This document shows, piece after piece, positions 12,658 through 26,857 of a DNA stretch of 64,000 nt. The notes below the pieces were generated by a model. That model worked only from the letters and a program-made list of their open reading frames with translations. It did not search any database and was not told where the DNA came from. Both the position numbers and the translations under genes were made by a program. The stretch's first letter is position 1; each line of letters starts with the position of its first letter. Location: assembly GCA_905182995.1 (NCBI GenBank), contig CAJJDP010000080.1, positions 62,001 through 126,000 of the forward strand, given 5' to 3'. This DNA comes from Paramecium octaurelia (lineage: Eukaryota > Ciliophora > Oligohymenophorea > Peniculida > Parameciidae).

Positions 12658-14325
12658 ATGACTGAAGCATAACAATTAGAAGAATTTACAATATACGGGA
12701 TTCAAAGCGAATTTAGTGCAAGAGGACAAATCAAATACGAGGATCTAAGAATGCTCATATCAGATTATATGTAGATGTAACCAATCTTTTTCCTGGTGGT
12801 TTAAATCCTTGAACAAGAACATTCAATTTAGATAGTTGAAAAGATCAAAATTGATATCTAGACTATCTTCTCAACTTTTAGATCCCTTTCATTTTTACAT
12901 GAAGTTCCTAGGGTATTTCACTTATTCTCTAATTCAGTTCCTTAATGGACGTTTAACACATCTTAATGTTCGCAACATCAAAGCAGCCATCCAACTCTAT
13001 CATGACGGACTCCTTACGTAATCACTTCTTCGTTATCTAGGATGAAGGATATCAAAGATGCTTGTCTTATTTTTCATCTTCGAGAATAAGAATTAATGAG
13101 TGAAGGTGTACCATGTAATGCAACTGAAATTAACAATTTGTTATGGGTAAATGCATTTCTCATTATTTTCACTTCAGGCAATTGGAAAGGCCATAAGCAA
13201 TAGTGTTTTGGAAGAATGGATCAAGAGATGCTCTGATTTTCTTCAAATTAAGGGTTTCATTTAAGAATTTGAGTTTCTCTACCTTATGGCCAACACAGTT
13301 GATAGATGGGCTTATTATGAAAAGATTCCCAAAACTAAAATGGATCTAACCAGAGACCCAAAAATGGTTTAATTATTACACTACTTTAGGACAATCTCTA
13401 TGTTGTTGATTAAACTGGGTATAAAACTGCCAAGAATCCAGATGCCAAAATTCAACATTATATGAATTATCAATATAATATGGACAAGGCTGTTTTTAAA
13501 GGCAGATCCTTAAAGGATAGGAATGAATACTATATTTAAAAAAGGACACAAAAACATCAGCAATTCTTGAAAAATAAGGATGCTGGCATTGGTGAATTTA
13601 AAAAACTCTTAAGAGATCCTGAATTATATGTTGAAATCAAATCCAAATTAAAAAATGCTTAATAAATTTTGAATCATTCTAAATTGAATGGAAAGATGTT
13701 GAGAGTTTAATTATTAGAAGAATTTGCAGGCTCAAAAGAATTTTTGTAATCTCAGAGTGGCTAACATAATAAATAATTATAATAAGAGGAGTCAAGAAAG
13801 AGCATACCTACTATTAAATAATTAAAAGAGCATCCGCAATTTTAGAAATAAACTTAAAAAATACAAATCTCCGAAGCTATCGATGATATTAGATTGGATG
13901 TTTAATAGCATAAAAAGATGATGCAGGATCCAGCCTTTATGACTGAATATCTGTAGCGAGCATCCAGTGCAGTCAGTACGAAAGCATCTATGAGGAGAAA
14001 TACTAGTGGCAGATTAGCAGTTCAATCTTAAACATCTTTGAGACCATCAACTGCTATAGTGATGCCTACATACAACAAAATGTCTAGACCCATTACAGCA
14101 ATTAGTAATCAAGAATACTAGAAACCAAGATTATCGCAAACCAAGGTTAAATGATCCTTTTTATTTTAGATTCCATAAATTTTGGATGAAGAAATCGAAA
14201 TATTTGAGAATGAACAATAGGACAAAAAGAATTAAAACACTGTATTTTATGGCTCTTCCAATTCTACTAAGCGATTATATAATATTGACTTACCATGGCA
14301 TACATCGTCATAGCACAATTAATGA
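12658..14325 (+). CDS. unrecognised protein with basic disordered C-terminus
   Basis: Five introns (25, 23, 31, 23 and 24 nt) give 513 residues. The last intron, 14146-14169, is 24 nt long and contains an in-frame TGA. If it were retained the protein would stop 57 codons early. The N-terminal 330 residues look helical and globular; the remainder is Lys/Ser/Arg-rich (TKASMRRNTSGRL). I do not recognise a domain. It starts 28 bases from the divergent TMBIM gene, so the two probably share a promoter region. The C-terminal extension after the 24-nt intron ends DLPWHTSSQ shortly before TGA. Confidence 0.75.
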
Positions 14326-14344
14326 TTTTATTTTAATTAATAAA

Positions 14345-16097
<1,753 letters not shown>

Positions 16098-16227
16098 ATT
16101 TTATTTTTGTTTTTGAATATATTTTATATTTGTTAATAAATTAAGTAAATCAATATTACACATTCATTCAATATTCTGATTCTTCTTTTTCAAATACTCC
16201 TCAAACTAATAAATTATTATTCAAATA

Positions 16228-17112
16228 TCATACATTAATTGCTCCAAATGAAGTTACAGGTTTAAGAGTAGGGATTTAAAAATTTTAAATGTTCAAATTA
16301 ATTGGGGTCAAAACATGTTCTAATAATATACTTTAATTTGTATTTTGATTATCATTATGATCTTCTTCTATTGGCGGCTCATAAATTTAAAAGAGATCAA
16401 AGTATGACTAGATCTTGCGTTCAAAAAATCTAAAATACATTTTTGTCGCTTTTTCCTTAAGGGTCCATTTAGAAAATAATTTAATCATTAAGAACCCTTG
16501 TTTTTTGAATTTAATATTCACTTATTCAATTTGAGAACTAATTTTATTGAAACATTTTTAAAATTGCTCTTATTCTAAAGTTCTAAATTTTGATAGTTTT
16601 TAAACACTTTATTATGAAATCTATTATATTTCTTCATCTGTTTCACATTGATTAGAAGATAAAGGACCGAAATTAGCCAAATGTGTATTATAATTATTTG
16701 ATTCATATGATTTTCTTTCAGTTTCTTAAAATGTCTTGAAATTCTCATAATTTAGTCTGGGAGTAATCTTAATAGGAGATGTCTCATTTATTATTTGATG
16801 AATGTCTATTTAATGTGACAGTCTTTATTTTGTTTCCTGCAATTATAGTAGTTCCTAGGATTCGTCTGTTCGCAATCTAACTTTAGTTTGTAATTGACCA
16901 CTTTAATATTCAAAGGGTTATTTGGGTGATTGCTTGTTATCAAATATTTTAATGATCTCAGAGTATTGTTTTGCTAATTTGTAATTCGATTTCCTCATTT
17001 TGAACTAATATATCAAATCATCAATATTGAGGTTGCTCCTTTTTGATGAGGATGACTGTCCGATTGTCGAGATTTGTGAATAAAGATCTTGTTTGAGGGT
17101 TTATCTCCTCAT
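16228..17112 (-). CDS. unrecognised 294-residue hydrophilic protein
   Basis: An intronless ORF starting MRRQTLKQDLYSQIST. It is Gln/Ser/Lys-rich with short helical stretches. A better conserved-looking part around residues 200-250 is basic and aromatic (MIKLFSKWTLKEKATKMYF). No known domain was recognised. It lies 41 bases downstream of the small CEP19-like gene on the same strand. The reading frame is supported by its length and amino acid make-up, both unlike the alternative frames. Confidence 0.65.
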
Positions 17113-17153
17113 AAATTAAATTCAAATTGTAATTATCGTTATAATATAAAAAA

Positions 17154-17623
17154 TCAAAATGATCTATTATTATCATTAGGTCTTCGTTATTATGCTTGTG
17201 CTTTTCCTCCTTTGCCTTTTGGTTGTTAGACAGGTACTTCCTCTTCCTCATCATAATAACCATCACCTTGAATATGGTAAAATAAAAGTACCCATTTCCT
17301 CTCCCATTTCTTGCATATTTCTTAACTAATGATCTCTGTAAGCAACTAATCGCAACACCAATTTGTAGACCTTATCAAATGACCAAATGTACTTGTTGTG
17401 GTTTGACAACATCAGGATCTAAGAACTCTTGATGCTCATTAAACAATGCCTCTACAATATCTTCAGGCTCAACCAAAAAGATCAAATTATTCAAATGAAT
17501 AGCATAACACTTCTTCTTTTTCTTATTCACCTTCTTATTCTCGATGGGATGGTATAACAATCCAATGATGGGTGGATCGAATTTTAACACAAAACCAAGA
17601 GGTTGATAAGGCAATTTGTTCAT
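17154..17623 (-). CDS. small protein, tentatively CEP19-like
   Basis: Two introns (22 and 25 nt) give 140 residues. The N-terminal half reads LKFDPPIIGLLYHP, then a basic stretch, then VEPEDIVEALFNEHQEFLDP and KLVLRLVAYRD. The order of a PP-I-I-L-Y motif, a basic loop and an acidic helix recalls CEP19, a small ciliary-base protein that works with RABL2 and intraflagellar transport. The tail is acidic then Gln/Lys-rich. The similarity is from memory of the family pattern and is weak. A hypothetical protein is the safe call. The second intron carries the shift needed to reach DGYYDEEEEV. Confidence 0.6.
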
Positions 17624-17642
17624 TTTAAATATTATATAATAA

Positions 17643-19213
17643 TCAATTGTTTAATTCATAATTCAAAATTTCTACTTAAGACTCATTTGAAAATCTCAGT
17701 TTTTAAAATTTGACACATACATACATTTCCTTAGTACTATCAAATCTCATAGTCTGTAATATAATAACGAATATAATACAAGTAGATTTTTATATTTAGT
17801 TTTCCATGTAATTTAGGATTTCACATAATTCACAATAATCGTAATTCTATCTCCTGAACTAAAATTCAACTTCTATTTGACATTGTTAAATTCTTATTCT
17901 AAGCAAGAATATGAAAATCCATTATTACTAATTAGATAGGAACTAATGTTATAGATGATGAAGACAAATACCCATGAGTGTCAAATGCTTGCATGCTAGG
18001 CTCATAATCATAAGATTAAACAGCATATTTGTTACAAATTCCAAGGTATACTAGATCACATTTATCAATCATAATCTCAAATGTACTTTATCCTTCCATT
18101 GGAATGGAAGGTTCACAAAGACAAAATCCTCCAAAACCTATTGCTATTTTGCAATCTTTCTATAATTTAATCCTCTAAGATTTTAAGTTTTCTGAAAATC
18201 TAAATCCTTATACTTTAGGGGGAGACAGTTCTTTTTATTAAATAACAATCTAATCCTGAAAACAAGGAACTTAAATTTCACTTGGTTGAGTTTTTATAGA
18301 TTTTTTATTATCATCTTCGGATTTCTTTCCTAATATTTACAATAAATTGCTTTGTTCTTTTGATGATAATGAAAAAGTATTTACGTATAATTATTTTGGT
18401 TTTTGTTGGATATTTGATTTTTTTAGATTACTTATGCTATTTCTTTATTGAGTTGCAGAGATTTAATTTTTGTAAGACTAAGATCTAGTTTAAGCAGTAG
18501 GGACATAATAATTTGATGGTATCTTTCGATTCTATTCTGAATTCCTAGGTTTTGGTTATTCTTTTTTCTTTTATTTTTCTGGAGTTCTCATTTTAGAGTC
18601 ATCAACATCTGAAACTATTTGAAGATCTGGCTGCTTCTCAATTGATTATTTTTAGTTCTCATTTGCTTCAGAAATTATTTCTATTTATTCAACCTATAGT
18701 TCTTCTGGCTTATCTTATTGGTAATATATGTTTTCTTTAAATTCTTAAATTATAATTGTATAAAATGATACTTTATAATGAAATCGTTTCTTTGCACAAA
18801 ATACTCACCACTTCTAATTAATCTTGTGACTTATTGAAGATTTCTTAAATGAAATCTTAAATTGATGATAAGTTAACTACACAAGTTATATAGTTATCTA
18901 AATCTGACAATCTAAGTAATGATAGATCAATTTAAGTATTGAATTCTAAAGAGTTCTTCAGATTTGTAAGTTTATCAACTATGCTACTATATTAATTGAT
19001 TGATTAAATCAACTGTTCTTATAATGGAGCACAACTTTAAGCCCAAAAGGATATTTATTGTAAATCCCTAATTTCTGTAATGTGATCAGAGTGAAATTCT
19101 ATCAGACATTAATGACAATAAGGTCTAAAATTTTTGCATGTTAGGTTTGTGCAGACTCCCAAAATTGGTTTTAATTCATGGCTTTCAAATTAACAGGTAC
19201 TTTCGAACATCAT
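17643..19213 (-). CDS. zinc-motif protein with SPRY-like C-terminal domain
   Basis: Three introns (28, 29 and 26 nt) give 495 residues. The N-terminus has a compact metal-binding motif with spacing C-x4-C-x6-C-x2-C plus His (GVCTNLTCKNFRPYCHQC), like a B-box. Residues about 60-150 may be a coiled coil. A Gln/Lys/Ser-rich linker of some 180 residues follows. The C-terminal 150 residues read like a SPRY/beta-sandwich domain: IAIGFGGFCLCEPS, HGSYLISSNGFSYS-type turn and FSSGDRITIIVNYVKSQITW. B-box plus coiled coil plus SPRY is the layout of TRIM-like proteins, but no RING is visible, so ligase activity should not be assumed. Confidence 0.75.
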
Positions 19214-19900
19214 TAATTTTTTTATTGACGAGAAATAGAATCAAGATATTATTTTATCTATAAAATCTTAAACATATATAAAGGGATAGAATATTATGAA
19301 ATATTGTATGTAGTGTTGCTAATATCAAAATAACAAAGTGTTGACAAAAATAGATTACCATTATTCATATTTCTATATTTATTTTATAATATTGAATAAT
19401 AATATATATTTAATAATATTTAATATACATAGACTTTGATTTATTTATCTACTTTATAATTTATTCAAATATTGTATAAAATCTGTAGATCATCCAATCA
19501 GTTCATAGTTCACCCTTAAAATTCTCATATTCTATCAAATGTGCATTAATTACAAGTTTTTTTTTTAATCAAAAATTTAATGCCACAATATCTATTACAT
19601 CTAAGTAGAATTTAGTTATGATAATCATAGATTCTCTTTCAGAAATATATACTGCTTTATTAAATCATATCTTTTGGTTCAAAGTACTCTTAATTTATCA
19701 TAAATTCTAATATTATGGGGAAATATATTCAATTTAAAAATTATATATATTAAGCTTAATTAATATAAATAATTAAAATCAGCATCATACTTTAAGATAA
19801 TGCCATCTGAATGAAAAGAAAGGACAAAAAAAATGTTAATAATAAATATATAATCTGATTTTGGTTGTTGTATATCAAAAAATTAGAATAATACTCAGTT
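19214..19900. other. long spacer with coding-like remnants
   Basis: About 690 bases between two minus-strand genes. On the minus strand short open pieces look protein-like (for example SERESMIIITKFYLDVIDIV near 19590-19650) but lie in different frames, with no start and no workable introns. It may be a decayed gene or extra 3' exons of the upstream gene that I could not join. Confidence 0.35.
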
Positions 19901-21103
19901 TCATTTGTAGGTGGGTAACATTTTCTTAATCTAATTAATTACATTTTTTTCTCTAATGCTTCCATCTGTTTTATGAAAACGATCATTAAAGAAATCTAAT
20001 GCCTTTTCAACCTTACCTTTTAGAATTTACTGAGCATTTGAATAGTAGTATCTAGAAATTTCAATAAAGAGATAGTTATAAGTTTATTGATTAGCTAAAT
20101 TAAGAACAAGATTGAAGTCTTTAAAAATGAATAGAATAAAAAGCAATAGCATTCTGATATTTTCTGGAATATCATCTGGTTTTCTGCCACATCTTAAATA
20201 ATAAACATATAGCTCTCTTTCAAATTAATCTAAATCTTCAATTAAATATTTATCAGCCTATTCTTGTCTTAAACTATATCTATTTGGATCAATTTTTAAT
20301 TTATTTTTAATAATTGGATGATTATACCCAATTACATATCCTGAGTAATATTATAATTATAAACAAGGATATCGTTCAGCTTGAAAAAATATTGATTTAT
20401 CATTAATATCAGCTTTTTTATATCTGGTACCAAAATATTTCTTTATGTAAGCAATCATTTCTTTTTTAAGTACTGAATTTTATGATATCTTTAAAGAATC
20501 ATCATGAAAAAAAAATGATCCTACCGATTATTTTGGCTCAAACCCATTGCATTCATGGCACTTTAAACATTCTTTACAATAATTTTCGTTTTCAATCTTC
20601 TCCAAAGGATCATTAAAGCATTGTTAACACTTTGAACATTTATATTACACAAGAACTATCTCTTCATGATATTTACTTTGATCTTTTTCTTAAAACTAAT
20701 GAAGTTCTAACTTTTCTTAAATTAATATTTCTTAATTTTATAATTTCTCCAATTAATTGTTTTCTAAATTTAACTGCAAATCAACTGATTCCATGGGTTA
20801 AATCTAATTGTTTGTTAAAATAAATTCATTAATTTTTTGTTCTAATTAAACTTCTGAAATTTCACTTTTTTAGTTCGCACTTCTTGTAATTCTTTCTTAA
20901 ATTGACCAATTATAGATTAATTATTCTAGAAAAAGCTCAAGATCACCAAAGTTGTTTAAATCCTATAAATGATTTGAATGATTTTTTTTTTGACATTCGA
21001 TACAGAAAAGAGGGTCTTTTAAGCAGGAACTATTGTTACACATACCTATTAATTTGTTTTTTTTATGCTCCTTACACCTTATTTTTAATTTGAAATTGGT
21101 CAT
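19901..21103 (-). CDS. zinc-motif protein with second CxxC cluster
   Basis: An intronless ORF of 400 residues. The N-terminus carries C-x4-C-x6-C-x2-C (GMCNNSSCLKDPLFCIEC) with a following H-x3-H, the same spacing as in the neighbouring gene at 17643-19213. Residues about 90-170 are a Gln/Glu-rich coiled coil. A second Cys cluster (KCSKCQQCF ... YCKECLKCHECNG) at about 180-210 may bind another zinc. The last 190 residues are helical and unrecognised (YLIEDLDQFERELYVYYLR). The start is the only ATG near the zinc motif. Function unknown; protein-protein contact through the zinc and coiled-coil parts is an inference. Confidence 0.75.
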
Positions 21104-21432
21104 TATTTTTATTAATTATATGATGACAATCCTTAAGTAATAGATTCTGATTAATAATTGTAATTCTATTAAATTATTAAATAATTTATTTTTTCATGAA
21201 TAAAATAAAAATAATAAAATGAAATACAGAATCAAATAATTCATATGTAAAAGACAGTGTAATCTTACTAGTATATAAAATGAAGGAGATCCATAATTTA
21301 TTTATGCTTTTTTCTTAAGTTTTGATGTAGAATATCTTATCTATTTAATTAAGCAATTTAGAGGTTTTTTAATTAAGGGTATTTATAAATTTATTTTATT
21401 TATTTAATACTCAATTTATTCTTTTTTCTTCA
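21104..21432. other. AT-rich spacer
   Basis: About 330 bases upstream of the zinc-motif gene, holding its promoter and the 3' flank of the stomatin-like gene. No further element seen. Confidence 0.5.
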
Positions 21433-22481
21433 TCATCTGAATAAAGCCTAGAAATATTTAAATAACTACCTCGGATCATTATAATAAACATTCTTTTTAA
21501 TAAGATTATCCAATTGGTCTTAAGTCAATTTACTTATTTCTGATTATGAAACTGAAGAATTACTAATTCCATCACTTGGTTTTGAAGGAATTTCAATGAT
21601 TTTCTGGACTGGAGAATTTTAATTATTAAACATCATCATAGCAGCCAAACTCATAAAATCGTTTCCTTATCCTTCTTTTGCTTTAGGGACAACTACAACT
21701 TTGGAGGATTTCAAAATGCTTGAGTATCCTTTTAAGTAATGTTATAAAAGAATATAATCCAAGACTCTTTTTTTTGATTATTCTTATAGAGCTTCACTAA
21801 TTTAAGTAAGAGCTTTAGCTTCATTTTGAGAAACCAGTCTAACAGCTTCTGCATCTCCTTCAGCAATTTTGATGGCAGCAGTTTTAGCACCTGTCGCAAT
21901 ATTGATTTCGCTAATTTATTTGCCTTCACTTTCTAAGATTTCTCTTCTTTTATTTCTTTCAGCCACGACTTAGGCTTACATGGATACTCTGATTTCTTCA
22001 GGTATTTCAATTTGTAGTATTTCAACACCCAAACTAGTATATCCCCACTCAGCTGCAGCTTTACTTAGACCACTTTAGAGTGCGCGATTCAAAGCAGCAC
22101 GTTCTTGTAGAAGTTGATCTAATTTCAATTTACCAATTTCTGATCTGAGAATGGTTTAACACAACAATTTGATTGCATTTTAAGGTTCACTAACCTATTA
22201 AAATGAAAAGAGCAAGTTACTTGATAAGATGCTTTAAATGGATCGATAATACGGATGAATGCAATTCCATCAAGATGGATGGCAACATTATCTTTGGTTA
22301 TAACTTATTGTTTTTCAATTGGCAGGATTTCTTCTTTTAAGGATTAGGTGTATGCTGCTCGGTCAATGAGTGGGATTAGGAAGTTCAATCCAGGTTGCAA
22401 AGTTCTGTTATATTTTCCTAATTGTTCTACGATGACAACAGTTTTTTCTCTTACGATAGTGAAGAGTTTATATCCAAACAT
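21433..22481 (-). CDS. stomatin-like (SPFH/prohibitin-domain) protein, SLP2-like
   Basis: One 26-nt intron gives 340 residues. The SPFH domain covers residues about 5-170, with VVIVEQLGKYNRTLQPGLN near the start (family pattern: VxExxGKxxxxLxPGLN), then DNVAIHLDGIAFIRIIDP, then a helical region with IPEEIRVSMQAQVVAERNKR and the SEG(x)Q...A-rich coiled coil typical of stomatin-like protein 2. There is no N-terminal membrane hairpin, which also fits SLP2 rather than stomatin. SLP2 proteins form membrane-associated oligomers, in animals at the mitochondrial inner membrane. A mitochondrial presequence is not obvious here. The C-terminal 70 residues are Ser/Asn/Gln-rich. Confidence 0.9.
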
Positions 22482-22530
22482 TATTTAATCCAATATATAT
22501 ATAATCGATTATTATTTATTTTGAATTTGA

Positions 22531-23590
22531 ATGAATAAGACAAAAAATAATCACAGACGGGCATTGTCCAATAATGATTTCTAACAAATTATAACTTCCA
22601 AAATTTCAGGATTGCTTGAAGAAAATAATACACACAAAATGATGCAAAAGAATCAAAGCTTTGGCAATGTGCTATTCTAAATTCAAGAGTAGACTGACAT
22701 TGCATCATCAACAGAATAATCAATACAATCAGCCAAAAAGACTCAAATTATTGAATCAAGTATCAAAAACAATAGATCCCAAGAATAGAAGGAAAACCTA
22801 AAAAACCAAGGCTCCTGCTCTAATCTCATTTCACAAATCTAATATATGATTAAAAGCAGTCATCCCATCAAGGAAATTACTTAAAAAACATTAAATAGCG
22901 ATTCATAGGATAAAAATAAACAACTTAGCTTCACGAATGAACTACAAAAAAAACATAGTTAAATCATATCTTAATCTAATAATAAAAATGAAAGTTCCAG
23001 TCTGACACCTGATAGGAATAGAGCAGAATTAAATGGGAGCAAATTAAATAGTCATAAACAAAAATCTGATCAACATTAAAAATCTAAAATTGAGTTATCC
23101 AGTTCATTATTCAATACTCTACTAAGGGGAGATAGCAAAAAGAAGTTGAATCTTGAGTAATAAGAATCTTATAGAAGGATGGAACTACAAATGAATAAAA
23201 TGTAAAAGGATATAAATACCATTAAAATGAGATAAGATTAATTAGATTAATTCAATAGAAATATACAGCATCAACTCTGTGATTTCATGAGCGAAAGCAA
23301 AAAATAACAAGATGTAATTGATTAATCCATAGTTTTTAGTATGGCTATCAATCTCTCCAAAAACTCGAGTAATTGGAATAAATCACTCGAAGAAATGAAG
23401 AATCCATATAACTCATTAAATAACAACTTATTCTTGATCAACCTAACCAAATAAATAAAGGAAATGAAAATATTATCAATTTTGGGTATTATTCTTATCT
23501 ATATCAATATTTAGAAATCTCACCTCCTACAAGTAGGATAGCGAATAATATAAAAAGCTTAATAACTTAAAAAGTAATAATAAACTGTGA
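22531..23590 (+). CDS. coiled-coil/disordered protein with a hydrophobic segment near the C-terminus
   Basis: One 25-nt intron close to the 3' end gives 344 residues and places TGA at 23588-23590. Residues 1-230 are Ser/Asn/Gln/Lys-rich and look disordered. Residues about 230-270 may form a coiled coil (MELQMNKMQKDINTIKMR). Near the C-terminus ILSILGIILIYINI could be a membrane anchor followed by a short polar tail, which would make it a tail-anchored protein. That topology is inferred only from hydrophobicity. It starts 49 bases from the divergent stomatin-like gene and ends 56 bases before MRE11. Confidence 0.65.
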
Positions 23591-23646
23591 TTTATTGCAC
23601 TTTTTTTATTTATCATTATTATTCGATTCTAAAAATTTTATTATTT

Positions 23647-25760
23647 ATGTAAATCAATAGGAATCAATTCATCAAAGTATTTGGCTTTAACAATTATATC
23701 TAAGTTTTTAGTTGCTTCAGATAACCATCTTGGAGCAAATGAAAATGTGGGACCAAAATCCAATAGATATTAAGATGCTTTTGACGCTTTCGAGGAAGTC
23801 CTTTAAATAGCTTCACAATAAAATGTAGATTTTGTTATATTGGGAGGGTATGATTTGTGTCTAAAATAAGGGATTTATTTCACGAGAAACACCCAACAGA
23901 ACATTGTCTACTCAAATGTGTTGATATCCTACAAAGACATGTGTTTGGAGATAATTTTGGCGGAATTTAAATGGAAGTCAATTCACTCAATTATCAACCT
24001 AATTTTAGTTGTTCTAATTTTAATGTGCAATTACCAATCTTCATAATCAATGGTAATCATGATGATATTGTCACCGAAAGAAATGAAAGTGTATCCATCT
24101 TAGATATACTACATGAATCCAAATATTTAAATTATATTGGCAAAATTACTGATTAATCAAATGTTTGTATAAAACCAATTGTTCTTGTTAAGAATAATTA
24201 AAAGATTGCACTCTATGGTTTAGGTTATATGAAGGATTACTAATTACACAAAATAATAAATGACGGAAAATTGGTGTTGGATTCATTAGACCAAAATAAT
24301 TTTAATATTCTAATCATTCACCAGAACAAATATAAAGGCAATCATTTTCAGGATGAAAAGAATTTTATTGATCCAATTTATTTTAAAAAATACAAAATTG
24401 ATCTTTTGATTTGGGGTCATGAACATGAAGCGTAACATTTTCATTGATTTTATCATAGAATTTATACCTTAGATACTTGTGAGCACTATTAAGTATTCTA
24501 TCCAGGAAGCACTGTTGCTACATCTATAATAGAATATGAATCACTAATTAAACAAGCAGGGCTGTTTACACTTACAAAGAATCAAATGAAATTTGAAAGC
24601 ATTAAACTTGAAAAAAGCTATAGACCTATGATTTATAAGAGTGTAGAGTTAAGTGAATTGATAAATACCGCTGAAAACAATTAAAATCTTAGTAATTAGG
24701 AGATGGCTGAAAAACTACTATTTGACTTTGTTGAAAAAGAATTAGTAAATTACTATCAAACCAGTTCATTTAGACAGAAAAAACCATTGCTAAGAGTTAA
24801 AGTAGAATATTCTGGATTTGAAATAATGAGAATGAGATATATTGAAACTAAATTCGCTGATAGAGTCTCCAATCCAGATTAAATATTTAAATTTTGGGAG
24901 AAGAAATCAAATCTATAAGCATAAATACAAAAACGAAAAGAATAAGCGTAATTGATTAATCAATAATTTGATAACATCTTAAAAAGCAAAGTTGAGGTTA
25001 ATTCCCAAAACCAAAATATGATGAATGAGTTCTCAAATATGGTAATGATAGATTCTCATATTTTAAGCTATCTACTAAGTTGTATCAATAAAACTTCTAA
25101 ATCATAGAATAAGGAGATTTCTTAAATATACTCGATAACTTTTTATCATCAACTAATAAGGAGAAGTCGAATTTATTCAATGATTTATATCCGAAGACAA
25201 TCGAGAAATTTAAAGACAACATCGTACCATAGTATAATAACAGAATATTATAAATTGTGAAAAAGCAAAGAGAATATTAAGATTCCCTGATATTTTAGAT
25301 TCGAGATTCAATCATTAAAAATTTTGATGGTACAACAAAATGTGAATAATTGTATTGCACTAATTTTGGACTTGATATTAGCTAGATGTTTACTAAATTT
25401 CAGGAAGATTTTAGAATTGACATAGCTAAGACTAATATAAATTAAGTAAATAAATCTAATGCTGCTTTGATGCCTTCAAAATAAGTTTAGTTGTAGAAAA
25501 AAGAAAATTTCTAAGAATTATCTCCAATTATAATAGAGGATGACTCCTTGCCTAAGAATGGTTACACATAAACTAGTATATTTGGTTAAGATGAACAAGA
25601 AGATGAAGAGGTGGAAGAAAAGTAAGATAATAAAGGGAAGAAAGGTGCTAAAAAAAGAAAACCCATAAAAAAGGAAGATGATGTTGTAATTTTGAATAAA
25701 AAGTAAAAATATAAAATAGAATTATAACCTTATGAGAAGGGAATGAATAAATTATTATGA
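23647..25760 (+). CDS. MRE11: MRE11, double-strand-break repair nuclease
   Basis: Three introns (28, 23 and 26 nt) give 678 residues. The metallophosphoesterase motifs are all present: SDNHLG (motif I), GGDLFHE (II), NGNHDD (III), IIHQNKYKG and WGHEHE (the late His motifs), so the two-metal nuclease centre looks intact. MRE11 works with RAD50 and NBS1 in the nucleus on broken ends, and in ciliates also during meiosis. The capping/DNA-binding part follows (FRQKKPLLRVKVEYSGFE). The C-terminus is acidic then basic (KGKKGAKKRKP), a likely nuclear localisation signal. The N-terminus is short: motif I begins about residue 14. Confidence 0.93.
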
Positions 25761-25927
25761 ATCTCTATTTAATAAGAATACAACCGCAGAGTTTTTATTT
25801 ATTTTTTTTATTAATTAAAATTATAAATTTTGAAAATAACATTTTAAATTATCTAATACTGGACTCATTTTATTTTATAATAGATAGATTTATAAATATC
25901 ATTATTAAACAATTATATATATGATTG

Positions 25928-26818
25928 TCATTTTCCAAATCTGTATGGAATTTAGGAAAGCGATTATCCTGAAACCATCTCGGTCTTTTTGTTTAGGAGA
26001 CTTTATAAAACTATTTTCGAAAAATCAATGTGAGTTGTTCCTTAAATTATGTTGAAATCGTACTTGGTGAACAATTTAGTAGTCTGGCTTGATCTTCGTC
26101 TCGTTAAGTTTGAGAGATCTAATGATTCGAAGATTCAACTGAGTTTCTTTGACTCGTCTATTTAACTATAGCATCCAATTCAATTATTTGGATCTAAAGA
26201 GCTTAGATCATTTTGGTTTGTTGTAGATCTTTCTCCATCAATTTTTTAATTTCTTTTTAAGATGATTCCATAAACTATATTTTTTCTCCTTTAGAGTTAA
26301 CCAAAGTTAATGATAAGTTAGTTATTTAAGATGTCAATAGATTGAGTTCAATCTATAGTTATTAGTTAAGTTTAGTCTATTCCAAAATTTAATGCTCTTT
26401 TTCTTCATTTGATTATTTTAATTGAATTACTAACTCACTTAATTGTCTGTATTGTTATTGCGTCTCTCTTAATTCATCATTTACAGAATTTTGATTGTCT
26501 ATTATTTCAATGCTTGGATTTCATCTTTAAGAAGTTAAATGTATTATCTATCGCTCTTAAAAATATAAAATAATTTTATACTTTAATTTGCTCTAGTCTT
26601 GCCTCCTCAATAATAAGTATAGAATTCACGACGTCTTAGATATCTGAATTAATAGCAAGTTACAGGATTTCTTCAAAGTCTTCATTAAAGGATTTCGATG
26701 TCTAAATCCACAATTTTAGTAAAATTTATTTGAATTCCTCTTGTTCTGATTTTAGTGTTTGAGTGCTATTTTATACTTCATAAACTTTGGATTCAATGCA
26801 ATTAGGCGTAGTTATCAT
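25928..26818 (-). CDS. coiled-coil protein, 274 residues
   Basis: Three introns (26, 17 and 23 nt) are needed to keep the heptad-rich frame, and with them the exon sum is a multiple of three. The 17-nt one (26468-26484) is at or below the usual lower size limit. The protein is a nearly continuous Glu/Gln/Leu/Lys coiled coil from residue about 25 to 210 (LELTQ-type heptads, for example EHQILEQTKLNQQLQIEL). The tail is basic. Its 3' end is separated from the convergent MRE11 gene by about 170 bases. No specific family recognised; a cytoskeletal role is possible. Confidence 0.65.
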
Positions 26819-26857
26819 TATTAACAAATATTAATATATATATATAATATAATTTTT

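Noticed and set aside
21732-21929. Lys/Leu-rich minus-strand ORF
   Set aside because: Shifted frame of the stomatin-like gene; the true frame passes through the A-run and continues to TGA at 21433.
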